Origin: Dichomitus squalens LYAD-421 SS1
Taxonomy: Eukaryota; Basidiomycota; Agaricomycetes; Polyporales; Polyporaceae
Length of the DNA: 17,469 bases
Direction: 5' to 3'
Assembly: GCF_000275845.1 (NCBI RefSeq)
Contig: NW_006766893.1
Location: forward strand, 582,807-600,275
Shown: piece by piece, positions 8,430-17,469 of the stretch
Layout: every line of letters starts with the position of its first letter
Numbering within the stretch: the first letter of the stretch is position 1
Notes under the pieces: generated by a model
The model's input: the letters and a program-made list of their open reading frames with translations, nothing else
Told to the model about the DNA's origin: nothing
The model's database searches: none
Translations under genes and position numbers: made by a program

Positions 8430-9435
8430 TCCTTACCTATCGCCGCATGAACCTCACTATCAGCTTCGGGTAGGGACTGCATTAAAAACGAATCTTGGGT
8501 CTCTTCCTGATCCTTCCCCTCCCTCGTCACCATACTCTGGGACACCGCAAATCCTGCTATGCTTCTGCGCCTCCTCCGCTTTCCGCTTCTTTTCCTGCGC
8601 CAGACATGCCTTCCCCTTCGCTAGTCACCATGCACGTCAAAGATGCAAGGTGCGGGTTGGCCATTTGGCAAGCGAGATGTGCATCTCAAACCGCATAGGG
8701 TTAGATGGAGATGACATGTGGGTCGAGTAAGATCCCTAAACCTAAACTTGCGCTGCACGTTGTCGAGTTAGGACGGAAGGGATGTAGTACCACAGACCTC
8801 CTCATCGCTATCACCCCCGCTCTCTTAGGTCCTCCTCTTTGTCTGAGCCTCTTTCGTAATGGATCGCGCGTATGCGAGCCTTGCAATCGCAGTATATGAC
8901 GCGGGGAAGCTTTGACACCTCCTTTGCCTCTATCGCGAACAAGATCGAGTGCTAGGAGATGTGGGACCATCTTCCTCCGCTGGGAGTTGGGCCTCAGGAC
9001 CTTCTCGCACAAGGAGTGGCAGATCTCACATTTACGGGAGAATGTCGGGGATAGCTATACAGGAAGAGGAAAATGGTGGACCGTACCCCGTACGTCTGCA
9101 CACCCAGAGTAAGCTATCCAGGTAGCAGGAAGGTCAACAAAGGCAGGCGGAGCACGACTCGAAGTCAGGACGGGCTTGGCTTGGTGCGTACCTGCCTATC
9201 CACACAGCACGACCTCTAGGCTGCCCACTGTACATGTCGTCCAATTGCAGCTGAGATAAGGTCATTAACTCGTCCAGAAACGCTGAGCGCTGGTGCCTCA
9301 ATTCATGGCTCCCAAGAAATCACCGTCTTCCACATATCTGTATCCTTGCCCGTAATTCTTCCCAATGGCTTTAATCTCTGGGTACTTGGCCGCTGCCGCG
9401 GCTTGAGGCCTGCGTAGCATATACTTTGTCTCGCA
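8430..9435 (-). pseudogene. Conserved basidiomycete protein, copy 2, heavily degraded
   Basis: Nucleotide similarity to copy 1 runs in the same order and strand. The last-exon region (8500-8720) matches copy 1 at about 3710-3955. The AACTTGCGCTGC junction (about 8747) matches 3970. The zone before the next exon has ACCTCCTCATCGCTATCACC against ACCTCCTCGTCGCTGCCACC. The donor GTACGC follows a CTGTGTGGATAGGCAG exon end near 9191, and the N-terminal exon contains AAAAAKYPEIKAIGKNYG (about 9300-9420). Stops and shifts are present throughout, for example TGA at 9298-9300 and the lost acceptor near 9030. The intron-region sequence is retained, so the copy arose at DNA level and not from processed RNA. 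It lies about 4.9 kb from copy 1, with elements B, C and D between them. Confidence 0.6.
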
Positions 9436-10880
9436 TGCTTCAAGTTGACTGGCCGACGTCACCGTGAAAGAGAAACGAGAGTCAGAGGTGTATTCGGAGC
9501 GTCAGTTATGACGGATCATACTGATAGAACTTGCACTACTTCCTCCGATCAATGAATAGGCCAACCGGTCCTGAAGCGGCTATGGGTTGTTCAACTTGCG
9601 TCAAGGCTGGGTAGGCCAAGATTGACGGCGTCAATGCTGCCTGTTTTGGCCTGCCACAAAGTCGTTGACGTTCGCTTTTTCCCACGGACGGGGTACAGTC
9701 GCTACAACAACGTCAGTCCAAGTCGTTACCAGGGGAGCTCAATATGATCTTGGAGCTTCTACGCTTCTTTGACATCGTCTTCACGGGTCTCTGAGTCTGT
9801 CTATATTCACTCTTGTCGCCGATGTCCTGTCAAGCATATAATCCCGAATTGCTATGGTATCTGATTACCTGCGCTGATGATCCTCACACCGCATGAATGC
9901 TGTATTGACTTTGGACACCCGGATCTGTTTTACAGTGCAACACTCGAAAACTTCAGGTAGTATTGCTTTTCCTTCAAGTTTCTCGACACATACGATCCCG
10001 GTGGATTAATATTTCTGTGACATTGTCAGCACCGCGTCGTAAGCTGCAGCCGTATGCATGCTGAAGGCGTTGTGCGGCTGTGCCACCCGGTTTGCGTCTT
10101 CACAATGTGAGACGTGGCGGACAACTGTACAGCGCGCAGAGATGAGTATGAGTTGATTTAGTGAGTCGATTCGAGCACCGTCTCCGTTGCCAAAGTGGGT
10201 TTTCGGGTGAGATATAGCTCACAGTCGTGACGTGTACAGCTGTCAGTATACATTTTCGTGTCAGAGTCGAGGTCTCAGGTCAGTGTTTCTAAGCTAACGT
10301 CACGGCCTGTGTACCATCCTCATCTATGGTGGACGGTCCCATCTCGGACATACAGGTTCACTTGGACCATACATGAGTATGTTGTTCTTTATGCAAGTCA
10401 AAATCTGTGTTTCTTCTCGTGTTGCGGTAGCAGAGCGTATGAGGCCGCCACGCAGTAAAGAATCGGTTCAGCGCCTCGGAAGCAGTGTGCTGTCCATCGC
10501 GCGGACCAAATCAGGCAGGTTCGACGCCTTGCGCCCGGCACGCACGTCAATCAATGTCCAGTTAAGGCACTGAGTCGAGGTCACTGGCACTGGCACTGTA
10601 CAGGTACGTCTGGTCGTTGCATTCGTGCTTTCCCGACATTTGCACATCCCGCTGTAGCTCGGTACCGCTCGGAAGCAGACCTCGCCAACTTTCCATATCG
10701 AGGATGCTTATGCGTTTTCGAGATGCGGGAAGCACGAGGCTCTGCGACTCCCTCGCAATATGCAGTGTGGCTGTAGTCGGGATACGTAGACGCGACGTTC
10801 TATGACTCGTTCCGTTCTTACGGTGAGTCGAGCAATTACTGACATGCTCTGTTAGTCGTTGTTCAGAGAGCAGCATGGTC
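9436..10880. other. Long gene-poor interval
   Basis: No gene I can support. Open frames are short and unlike proteins. The only structured items noticed are a 15-bp palindrome at 9621-9635 and scattered ACGTC/TGACG words. The right end leads into the promoter of the secreted-protein gene. Confidence 0.45.
9621..9635. repeat. Perfect palindrome ATTGACG-G-CGTCAAT
   Basis: Two 7-bp arms around a central G. It could be a dimeric transcription-factor site (the TGACG core is bZIP-like), but it is 1.3 kb from the nearest start codon and may be chance. Confidence 0.35.
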
Positions 10881-10881
10881 G

Positions 10882-10888
10882 TATAAAA
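10882..10888 (+). promoter_or_regulatory. TATA box of the secreted-protein gene
   Basis: TATAAAA stands 80 nt upstream of the ATG at 10969. The interval is rich in C and T, with CTCACCACTCAACACC-type start-site sequence. This is the clearest core promoter in the window. Confidence 0.65.
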
Positions 10889-10968
10889 GATGTGTAGGCT
10901 CCGCTACTGGACTCACCACTCAACACCTCCATACACCTTCGAGCTCACCGACTCAGAATATATCACTC

Positions 10969-11298
10969 ATGGCTCCCCTCACTACCAACCTCGTCGCGTT
11001 CTTCTTGTGCCTCGCTCTGACTCCCGCGTCTATGGCTGGCCCCATCCCATCCCGCACAATGCCAACGCCGTCCAACTTGGTGCTTGTCACGTCGTCAGCG
11101 TCAGCAAGTGACGTCCCTCCTGACCCAGTGTTTACATTTGGTTTGTCCATGGCAACTATTTCGGGCAACGAAAGGGCACTGACCCTCTTGGGGACAGGTC
11201 CCGGCGGTCTCCCGCCCGTGTCAGCACCCACCACCACGAACGCGCAGTCAACCGCATCGGTAACTGCGCCTGTCCTTGAGATGGACTGGCTGTCCTGA
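10969..11298 (+). CDS. Small secreted protein, 109 aa, unknown function
   Basis: The N-terminus MAPLTTNLVAFFLCLALTPA is a clear signal peptide: hydrophobic core at about residues 9-20 and likely cleavage after SMA at residue 23, leaving GPIPS. The mature part of about 86 residues is rich in Ser, Thr, Pro and Ala, has no cysteine (the only Cys is in the signal), no repeat and no known domain. Low complexity and Ser/Thr content suggest O-glycosylation or a wall- or matrix-associated role; that is inference. The start fits: an ATGG context, a TATA box 80 nt upstream and a pyrimidine-rich leader. A single exon is assumed; the stop is TGA at 11296. It belongs loosely to the small secreted proteins common in wood- and litter-decay fungi. 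Confidence 0.65.
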   Translation: MAPLTTNLVAFFLCLALTPASMAGPIPSRTMPTPSNLVLVTSSASASDVPPDPVFTFGLSMATISGNERALTLLGTGPGGLPPVSAPTTTNAQSTASVTAPVLEMDWLS

Positions 11299-11724
11299 AT
11301 ACAGACCTATGTGCTGTAAGCTACCTCGCTGCTCTCGTTCTGGCCTTCCGCGCTGATAAAGGACCAGGAGACACCCATTCCCACCTCTCTCATTCTCCTG
11401 GGCAATAATATGCGTCCTTCGTTTTGTCGAATACGTGTATCAATATCTCTTTGTACTCCGTATACCCCTGCACACCACTCTCCTCGCATGATCAGCTGTA
11501 GTACTAGTACTCATTCTCCCATGAACTATGTATCGCTCCTTACTAGTTACGTCGGACTATTCACGGACCTCTCGGCTAGTACCTCGTTTTGTATTACCCC
11601 CTAGTACTACCTTTGCCGTTTACCTGACCTCTTTTGGATCTCTTCGCTCATCCTACACACACTTCGCCGTATAACCCTTAGTACTACTACCACTTGTATT
11701 GCCATCCCATCTCCCTTCTCGTCA
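11299..11724. other. Downstream region with repeated TAGTACTA words
   Basis: No gene seen. TAGTACTAC and AGTACTAGTAC words recur (about 11500-11690) in a pyrimidine-rich sequence. It probably includes the 3' end of the secreted-protein transcript and decayed repeats. Confidence 0.4.
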
Positions 11725-12480
11725 TTGCTTGCTCCTGTACGAGCCTTGTTGTTTTCAGCTTCGAGAAATAGCATCGTCGACAATTTGCCACTATTACGGC
11801 GGCTGCTGCATCGACTTTTTCAAACCTTTTCTTGGGACTTCACAAATGAATACAATGCATTCACACTTGTTGAGCCGATGTTTTCTACATGTGGTGGACA
11901 AAGGACCTTGCGCTCTTGGGCCGGATTCCCGAGGCCAACGCCGGAGTCTGAGGAAGCTGATATCAGGCCCTTCCTGATTATGGACTCGACACCATACCAG
12001 CTCCTTTCTGCGCATATTCGCCACATCTCACCAGGTACGCAGGGTTTCTCCGTGGGCCGCGACCCATGCAGAGCTGACCCTTAGCGCCGTTTCGCAACGT
12101 TAACCTGGAGCCGTTTTCACGCCACCTCGGCCCTTGCTTATCTCGACAGCGTGGTGGATCTCACCGTCTTGCTCGAGCGCCACGCCGTACTCGTGGCACA
12201 GCTCCCTTCCGGTCTGCGCCAGGTGCAAATTGTCCCAGCGCACCTAGAGCCTGGGGCAGCGTTACTGAATCAATGGACGGCTTTCGACCAAGCATCCTCC
12301 GCTGCGTACTTTGCAAGCTCATCATCTATCTTTCGGTCGTCGAGTTAGAAGTTGCTATTAGTGGACAAGCTCGGAGGTACCAGGAGCGCGAGCACGGGTG
12401 AAGGAGGCGTTGCCGTGGGTTAAGAACCAGAGACGACGGGTGATAGAGGAGGTGCCGATGGTGCGATGGCCCGGTGAGTG
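11725..12480 (+). pseudogene. Degraded coding remnant, possibly F-box/LRR type
   Basis: Three consecutive stretches in different frames look protein-like: 11725-12084 (DNLPLLRRLLHRLFQTFSWD), 12151-12348 (LERHAVLVAQLPSGLRQVQI, then LLNQWTAFDQA), and a short frame from 12386 (VKEALPWVKNQRRRV). The pattern LP..LR.V.I followed by QW..FD.A and a terminal V.EALP resembles the C-terminal part of agaricomycete F-box/LRR proteins, but there is no F-box and the link is from memory. The frame changes and stops make it a pseudogene, or a gene with introns that I cannot place. Confidence 0.25.
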
Positions 12481-12843
12481 CTGCCTTTTGAGTCAGGTAT
12501 TGGTGACTGTCGAGGCCGACCTAACGGTGTTGCAAATCTGAGTGAGCGAATTCTAGAGTGGCGCGCGTAGGTGTTGTACGTAAATAGCAGGGGCCGGCGA
12601 GCAAAAGCCATTAATGATGTATGGGAATTCTTGGGGTAATACCTGGCGGTCTCGCTGACGCTACGGTGGCGGTAGCGAGACCCATGGATAAATCCAATGA
12701 AGGCGTGGGAATATGGTGCCGCCCGCCATTGATGATATGTAGCGCTCGAGCGGCTTCATCATTCCCAACTTCTTTGCGACTGTGCTTGTGGTTACAACAA
12801 ATCGTCCGTGTCGCCACTCGCAGAAAACCAACTACCCCAAGTC
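12481..12843. other. Short intergenic stretch
   Basis: No gene supported. A 9-bp inverted repeat GGTCTCGCT..AGCGAGACC lies near 12648-12682. The last 60 nt are a C/A-rich leader to the ATG at 12844. Confidence 0.4.
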
Positions 12844-13322
12844 ATGTCTACATCGGAACCAAAAATGGACGTCGATTCTCAAACTACCACATCGCCACCT
12901 CAAGAAGATACCAACGGGGAATCGGCGCCGCCGGAGAGCTCTGGGGCAGCACAAGCTGAACCTCCCACGAGTCGCCTGGAGAGGGTGAAGCCGCGAGATC
13001 TGTGCGAATTCAAGCACTCTATGCAGCTTGTGGAGGTCATGCTTGGCGCAATAGTAGGAAAGTCGGCGTTCGTCGCACACTTGAACTGCCACTCACGTAC
13101 GCCACAGCGCACAAACAGCTGCACGACGACGCAGGGATCCTCCACGGGGATATCAACCCGAACACGATCGTCATGCTGGAAGGCGAAGATGGAAAGGTGA
13201 GGGGAGCGCTGATCGACTACGATATGCCCTTGTGCGAGGCGGCCATGCGGAAGCTACTGAAGCCGGACCGGGCAGTCCCGCCACCCCAACAGAAGCGGTA
13301 CCGGATGGGCTACTGGCATTGA
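12844..13322 (+). CDS. Truncated FunK1-like protein kinase, possibly a pseudogene
   Basis: The N-terminal part is acidic and Ser/Pro-rich (MSTSEPKMDVDSQTTTSPPQ). It reaches LCEFKHSMQLVEVMLGAI, which fits the helix before the catalytic loop in FunK1 kinases. After an intron comes GILHGDINPNTIVM, holding the catalytic Asp in HGD (in place of HRD), then GALIDYD in the position of DFG. A 65-nt intron (13054-13118, GTAGGA..CAG) gives one frame and a 137-aa product. The alternative acceptor at 13107 keeps AHKQ, which fits the family better, but breaks the frame. The N-lobe (glycine loop, VAIK lysine) is missing and the protein stops at 13322 after RYRMGYWH, before the activation segment and C-lobe. 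It is thus too short to be an active kinase. FunK1 genes are numerous and often decayed in Agaricomycetes. Confidence 0.5.
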
Positions 13323-14247
13323 TCGAGTATTGGGTGAGCACCTCTTGCCTTGATCGTATTGAGATCTTAGGGTATTGACGTCTCGTGAGGATGCAGTGCA
13401 TACTGAAATCGTGTACGATGGAATGATGAAGCAAGATATCGACTCCCATTCATGCATCGCCGAGCTCAAATGTATTAGACTGCGGTTGTATCATATACTT
13501 ACACCCACTTCAGTACGTACACTCTTGCGAACGGTCGCACACGAGGGCGCCCAGGGGGGTCCAGAAAGCCCACGCAACGCAATCCATTCGCTCGAGCCTC
13601 GCAACTAGCCTCGCACGGCTCACGTCAGAAGTACGTGTGACCAGTACCAACTGAACGCATACCTGCCCTGCTCAAGAGTATGCTTCACACCCCTTCCGTC
13701 TATCAGGTGATCTCGGCGGGCCGTGTTCCACTGATATAGCTGACTTCGCGTTCAATTGAGACGTGAGTGCCTCAAATCGACCTCGCGCGTGAGTCCCCAC
13801 AATTCGATCGCGAAACTATAGGTATGCGCAGTTGGTAAGAGCTCCTCTGCGATTCGATGCCGGCATAGAGTACTGTATACCCACAACATCAAGCGCTCTC
13901 TAGGGTACACGCGTCGAAACACGGGCCGCGCTGCGCCTCCTGATTAGCTCACTATCGTGACGTACATGAGAATGAGTTCTGGTGTGCGGGAATGCAACGC
14001 AATTTGAATCCGTTCCTGGCGGCTGCCGGCGAGGCCTGAAGCAAAGAGCACAGAAAGTCGCGCGCGACGTCACATAGGCGTAAGACTCAAGGAATCTGCA
14101 ATATCACAAGCATGGGTGGAGTGCGATGCAGGGGCAATAGGGCACGCCATACATACCTGTGAAGTTCGACTGATTCCGCACCCCAAATTCCCGCCTTCTC
14201 TCTTTACCCCCCCTGCCCCTTCTCACAAACACAGCGCTAGAAGTAAG
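13323..14247. other. Gene-poor stretch after the kinase fragment
   Basis: No supported gene. Decayed kinase C-lobe sequence may continue just downstream of 13322, but I cannot align it. A tRNA-like fragment is at 13824-13866. The right end (14180-14247) is pyrimidine-rich and leads to the ATG at 14248. Confidence 0.4.
13824..13866 (+). tRNA. tRNA fragment lacking the anticodon arm
   Basis: ATGCGCAGTTGGTAAGAGC closely fits a tRNA D arm with box A. About 10 nt later, CGATTCGATGCCGG resembles a T arm/box B. The roughly 25 nt that should carry the anticodon and variable arms are missing, so this is a deleted tRNA gene or a SINE relic, not a working tRNA. Confidence 0.3.
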
Positions 14248-14886
14248 ATGGAAAATCCGGAGAAGGACATCGCGGGAGTCTTCTCGCTAGTGACATCCAT
14301 AATTTAGCCAGAGATGCAGAAGGAGAGCATCCAGAGGTCTCTTCACCGGTACCGCTCTCCCCGACCTGGCCTCGCGCTTCACATGAGCTTGCGTACTGGA
14401 TGAGGGCAGATATCACACCAAAGACGTATCGTACTGTTCGGCGAATTCGCGGCCGACGCTCGCGGGGCTTTCCCAATGGTTCCGGATCGTGTCGCCCAGG
14501 TACCACATAGATGTGGAAAGGGTGACGTACGACGAAGACAAGAACGAGTTATTCCGTGAGGTCTTCGCGACGCTCCGATTGCGTCGGTCCATCTTTCGGG
14601 CTGCGCCTTCCAGGTGCGTTTCGCTCTCCAACATGCCGTAGGGTGCTGTGCACATGAAGCTGAAGCTCCGCCCGGGGACCCGGACAAGGTCCTGCACTAC
14701 ATCGCCGAGCAGGCAGACTTCGCGCTCTTAGCGCCGCTCGTCCCGTTCGAGCTGCTCGTTTTGTACCTCGCGACGTTCGTGTGCGTCCTTGGCATGGTCT
14801 TCGGCAACCTCGGCCGGCCGTGGGTTGTGCGCGCGAGGGGCGGGCTCGAGCTGGCACATTGCCGAGGAAGGGAGACGCGTTACTAA
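14248..14886 (+). pseudogene. NTF2/SnoaL-like (SigF-like) protein, pseudogene
   Basis: The start MENPEKDIAGVFSLVTS fits the opening of an agaricomycete family annotated as SigF-like NTF2-like; it is followed by an in-frame TAG at 14305. PEMQKESIQR continues in the same frame. The conserved core QWFRIVSPRYHIDVERVTYD, then REVFATLRLR and FRAAPSR, is in another frame (14474-14613). A GTGCGT donor follows at 14614. The next exon-like part contains HMKLKLRP, then after another one-base shift PDKVLHYIAEQADFALLAPL and a hydrophobic tail to the stop at 14884. These fit a cone-shaped NTF2-like fold ending in hydrophobic helices. At least one stop and two or three frameshifts mean it is broken. The family call is from memory of its motifs. 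Confidence 0.5.
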
Positions 14887-15602
14887 GGAGGGGAGGCACC
14901 CGGTACATAACTCGCGCAGGCTCTTGAACGGGCTGGGGCAGAAAGTCGGAGGTACGTGGGACGAGGCGGAGAAGGAGAAGAATGTCCACGGGCATGGGAG
15001 CGGGGGAAGGCGGTCGGAGAAGCAACCGCCTTCGGGCGTTGCTGGAGATGATAGTTCCAGGTGGCACTTGGTATGTGCAGGCGGCTGGGGAGACCATCAG
15101 CGAGACGCGAGAGAGCGATCAATGCGATATGAATCGTTGGCTACAGGGTACTACCTGCTATTTTCAGAGAGCCCGCCAAGGGTTTGTAACGGGAGAAAGT
15201 CAGGTCTCTCCAAGTACTTGGACATCTCGATGAAGTGAACACCAGTGTCTGGAAGCCACGGGTGAGAAGCAGGTTCGTTGCAGAGTCGCAGCTATGGAGT
15301 ATCCAGGCTTCCGTCGGGCAGGATGCCGGAAGCGCCGGGACTCCAGATTCAGTCGAGAACTTGGACGGAGATGAGCTTCGCGGGCTACCGCGCGCCTATC
15401 GCCTAAGCCGCACCCCACGCCAATCTCAATAAGACTTGGATCGTGTTCAAGGCCCAGCGATGGCCCGCGAATCCCTCTTCTCCTGCCCAGGTGATCCCAC
15501 AACTCATAGGATACCTCCGAGCTGAGCGGAGGACTGCAGCTACTCTCTTCACGTGCGGTGCACGTCTATCACTACCTAGGCCTACTTCGGCAAGCGTCTT
15601 GG
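14887..15602. other. Intergenic between the NTF2-like pseudogene and the membrane-protein gene
   Basis: Open frames are present on both strands because GC is high, but none has a recognisable motif. The stretch probably holds the promoter of the gene at 15603; no clear TATA box is seen. Confidence 0.4.
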
Positions 15603-16799
15603 ATGTATGTAGACCACGCCGACTACGTGTTTCAGGTATCCTACTACCTGGGGACGCTGTTCAACGCCCTGCTCTACGGTAGGCTGGCCTTGCACCTGTG
15701 CATGAACTTGATCTAACCTCATCACTCACTTTGCAGGGATTGAGCTCGTGATATACATCGCCAGCGTTCACATGGTTATGCGCCGTGGAGCAAAGCCCAT
15801 GCGTTCGCAAGGGACTCGTTTTCTCTTAGTCTTCAGCACTGGTTTGCTCCTGCTCACCACCATATGGGGCGCCGTCGAAGCCTCATTGGGACGGCGGATG
15901 TGGATCGCAAATCCGAACTATTCAGGAGGGTCCGCAGTGTACCTGGCCAAAAACGCGCCGATGGGGTACAAGATCGCGGGCAGTGCGGCGGCCGTCGTGC
16001 TCAATTTGATGACCGATGGCCTGCTGGTAAGTCCTCTATCTCAACTCTTTTCTGTGCTCGGCGCACTGACTCATGGTGGCAAGCTCTATCGCTGTTACGT
16101 AGTTTGGGCAGACGTCCGGGTGATCATCCTCCCGTGTTTCCTCTACCTCTCGACGGTCCCGCTCGGGATACTCACCTTGTTCGTCAATGCCGTTCGGTCC
16201 GAACCGCGCTTATGGTTAGGTGGGATGCAGCCGTATACGCTCGCGTACACCTCGGTGGCCATCTCGTCAAACCTCCTCGTGTCTGCGCTCATTTGCGCCC
16301 GCATCCTCTTCCTCGCCAGGCACACCAGGGCCGCGCTCGGGGACGAGGCTGCGCATATGTACACGAACGCCGTCGCGCTGGTGGTCGAGTCCGCGCTGGC
16401 GTATGCGGTCTGCGGCGTGGTGTACGTCGTGTTTCTCGCGGTGCAAAGCCCGATGAGCGTCATGTTCGCATCGTTTTACGTTATGTTCACCGTAAGCACC
16501 CCTACCTGGTCAGAGCGTGTTGAACCTAACGACGGATTGGTCCTCTGTAGTGCCTCGCATCCCAAATGATCGTCCTCCGAGTACTCATGGGCCGTGCTTG
16601 GACGCAGGAAGCTGTCGCCCACTCTACGACGAGGATACAGTTCACCACAGCCATTGTTGTTGCATGCCCGAGTTTCGACGCTACGCAAAACTCACTTGAA
16701 TCTCGCAATGGGCACAGCAGGGTACCTATCGACTTATGGACGGATGCCGAACTAGCATCTTCAGACGACCACGGGGACTCCATCGCAGCGTTGTTTTGA
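15603..16799 (+). CDS. Seven-transmembrane protein of agaricomycete type, 340 aa
   Basis: Four exons: 15603-15678, 15737-16026, 16084-16491 and 16551-16799. The introns are 58, 57 and 59 nt, all GT..AG. The second is a multiple of three and is recognised because its removal restores the family motif DGLLLYRCYVVW (residues 119-130). Predicted helices: about residues 10-38, 54-72, 105-123, 136-156, 174-198, 218-243 and 247-265; then a polar, probably cytoplasmic tail. The family is very large in mushroom-forming fungi, is annotated as hypothetical integral membrane protein, and has no established ligand or role. A sensor-like function is only guessed from the topology. The start ATG opens MYVDHADYVFQVSYYLGTLF, which fits the usual short N-terminus before helix 1; the context is weak (T at -3) and an upstream exon cannot be excluded. 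No break is visible, so this is the best-supported gene here. Confidence 0.8.
15679..15736 (+). other. Intron 1 of the seven-helix gene
   Basis: GTAGGC at the donor, CTAAC branch-like word at 15714, TTTGCAG at the acceptor; 58 nt, phase 1. It joins LLYG to IELV. Confidence 0.8.
16027..16083 (+). other. Intron 2 of the seven-helix gene
   Basis: GTAAGTCC donor, CTGAC branch-like word, CAAG acceptor; 57 nt, phase 0, with no stop in frame. A gene finder could easily read through it and add 19 false residues. Confidence 0.75.
16492..16550 (+). other. Intron 3 of the seven-helix gene
   Basis: GTAAGCAC donor, CTAAC branch-like word, CTGTAG acceptor; 59 nt, phase 0. It joins YVMFT to CLASQMIV within helix 7. 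Confidence 0.8.
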
Positions 16800-16870
16800 C
16801 CGCGGTCATGACCGAAGCCATGACCGATTTTGACTAGCTTGACTGGTCATGACGGTTGGTCAAAGGTCAA
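16800..16870. repeat. GGTCATGACC palindromic cluster after the stop codon
   Basis: GGTCATGACC, CATGACCG, TGGTCATGACGG and GGTCAAAGGTCAA words crowd about 70 bp starting at the stop of the seven-helix gene. The style recalls the palindromic arms of element D but the word is different. It may be one arm of a small repeat element or a structured 3' end. Confidence 0.6.
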
Positions 16871-16965
16871 CGCGTGATCTAGGCGACCGGTCGCTTGTGG
16901 GGTCGCACTAATCACGTTGATTGGGACCAGCAGCTATGGATGGCCCGACTAATTGTGTATGCCTA

Positions 16966-17117
16966 GGTAGAAATTGTATAGAATTGAAGCAGCATTTTTC
17001 GAGGGGAGAGTGAGCGGAAGGTGTCAGATAATGTGAGCTGGAGACAACAGAGGTTGGAAGTATCAAATACTTAACTCCGTCAGCGGTAGAAACTATTCGG
17101 ACTGAAGCATTTTTCGA
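16966..17117. repeat. Pair of imperfect direct repeats
   Basis: GGTAGAAATTGTATAGAATT at 16966, running on into GAAGCAGCATTTTTCGA (to 17002), resembles GGTAGAAACTATTCGGACTG at 17085, running on into AAGCATTTTTCGA (to 17117). The spacing is 119 nt. Origin unknown; possibly a worn repeat or a duplication in the intergenic region. Confidence 0.6.
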
Positions 17118-17210
17118 CTCTTCTACCGGACAAATAATATTGTGAGCGTGCAGCTTCCTCCCGCACTCGCTATTCCCTCACCCCCCTGACTACCTCCATG
17201 CACTAGCAAG

Positions 17211-17469
17211 ACGGTGCCGCCTGGGAGCACCGATGACGAACCTGGTTTCCCGTATGCAACCCTGGTCAACTTGACCGGATTTCCCTCCAGACCAGCGTCG
17301 TTCGCCTGCCTACAGAACCTTCCTTTTGGAGCGAGCACCAGTGATAATGTAAATCGAGCGTGGCTAATGCTGTATTCAGACCCTCAACAACATCTCAGTT
17401 GCCATGACTAACGAAGTACTGAACGATCAGCTGTCACGGTGGCAACCAACAGTAGGCCGCTGGGCAACT
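17211..17469 (+). pseudogene. Carboxylesterase/lipase-like fragment, partial at right edge
   Basis: The first part, after an acceptor-like CTAGCAAG, reads YATLVNLTGF, then SFACLQNLPF. After 17380 the frame shifts to TLNNISVAMTNEVLNDQLSR, then WQPTVGRW. This fits the middle of fungal type-B carboxylesterases, where an A/N-C-L..LPF motif precedes a ..NN.S.. helix and WQPTVDG. The parts can be joined by a 31-nt GTAAAT..TTCAG intron (17349-17379), shorter than expected. Nothing upstream encodes the N-terminal oxyanion or nucleophile region, and the catalytic triad is not in view. It is a fragment, or a gene whose 5' part is lost. The enzyme would be secreted and cleave ester bonds if whole. Confidence 0.4.

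Noticed and set aside
10519..10529. tRNA box B match GGTTCGACGCC
   Set aside because: No box A or cloverleaf upstream and no T-run downstream.
14549..15097. 182-codon open frame on the minus strand
   Set aside because: It is antisense to the GC-rich NTF2-like pseudogene, full of Arg/Pro/Ala as expected of a shadow frame.
15864..16523. 219-codon plus-strand frame overlapping the seven-helix gene
   Set aside because: Arg-rich shadow of exons 2-3; the other frame gives helices, correct splice sites and the family motif.

Overview
The window looks like a piece of an Agaricomycete (basidiomycete, probably Polyporales-like) nuclear genome. The evidence is short in-frame introns of about 57-59 nt with GTAAGT-type donors and CAG/TAG acceptors, a seven-helix membrane protein of a family expanded in mushroom-forming fungi, a FunK1-like kinase fragment, an NTF2/SnoaL-like remnant, and long gene-poor stretches full of decayed repeats. 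The species call is inference from gene style; nothing here identifies a species.

Left half (1-9435): a repeat nest. Four DNA-transposon-like elements with terminal inverted repeats (called A-D here) occupy 1030-2237, 4707-about 5764, 5765-6822 and 7273-8302. All begin CATC(A/T)G. A and B are diverged copies of one family in opposite orientation, and B has lost its far end where C begins. C and D carry subterminal arrays of short palindromic words and, at about the same relative position, a tRNA-like RNA polymerase III module (box A, box B, T-run). Two broken copies of one conserved basidiomycete gene lie on the minus strand at about 3515-4700 and 8430-9435. The better copy keeps most of its exons but has an in-frame TGA and meets element B at its 5' side. 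Element D cuts a short ORF that has a TATA box.

Middle (9436-14900): mostly gene-poor. The one clean gene is a small secreted protein (10969-11298) with a TATA box and a signal peptide. Around it are decayed genes: an uncertain F-box-like remnant (11725-12480), a truncated FunK1-like kinase (12844-13322) and an NTF2/SnoaL-like pseudogene with several breaks (14248-14886).

Right end (15603-17469): an apparently intact four-exon gene for a 340-residue seven-transmembrane protein (15603-16799), then a GGTCATGACC-rich repeat patch, a pair of direct repeats, and a fragment resembling a type-B carboxylesterase that runs off the edge.

No operon-like or pathway-like grouping is visible. The story is repeat accumulation and gene decay between a few live genes. 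The most interesting unexplained signal is the family of TIR elements with a tRNA-like core.
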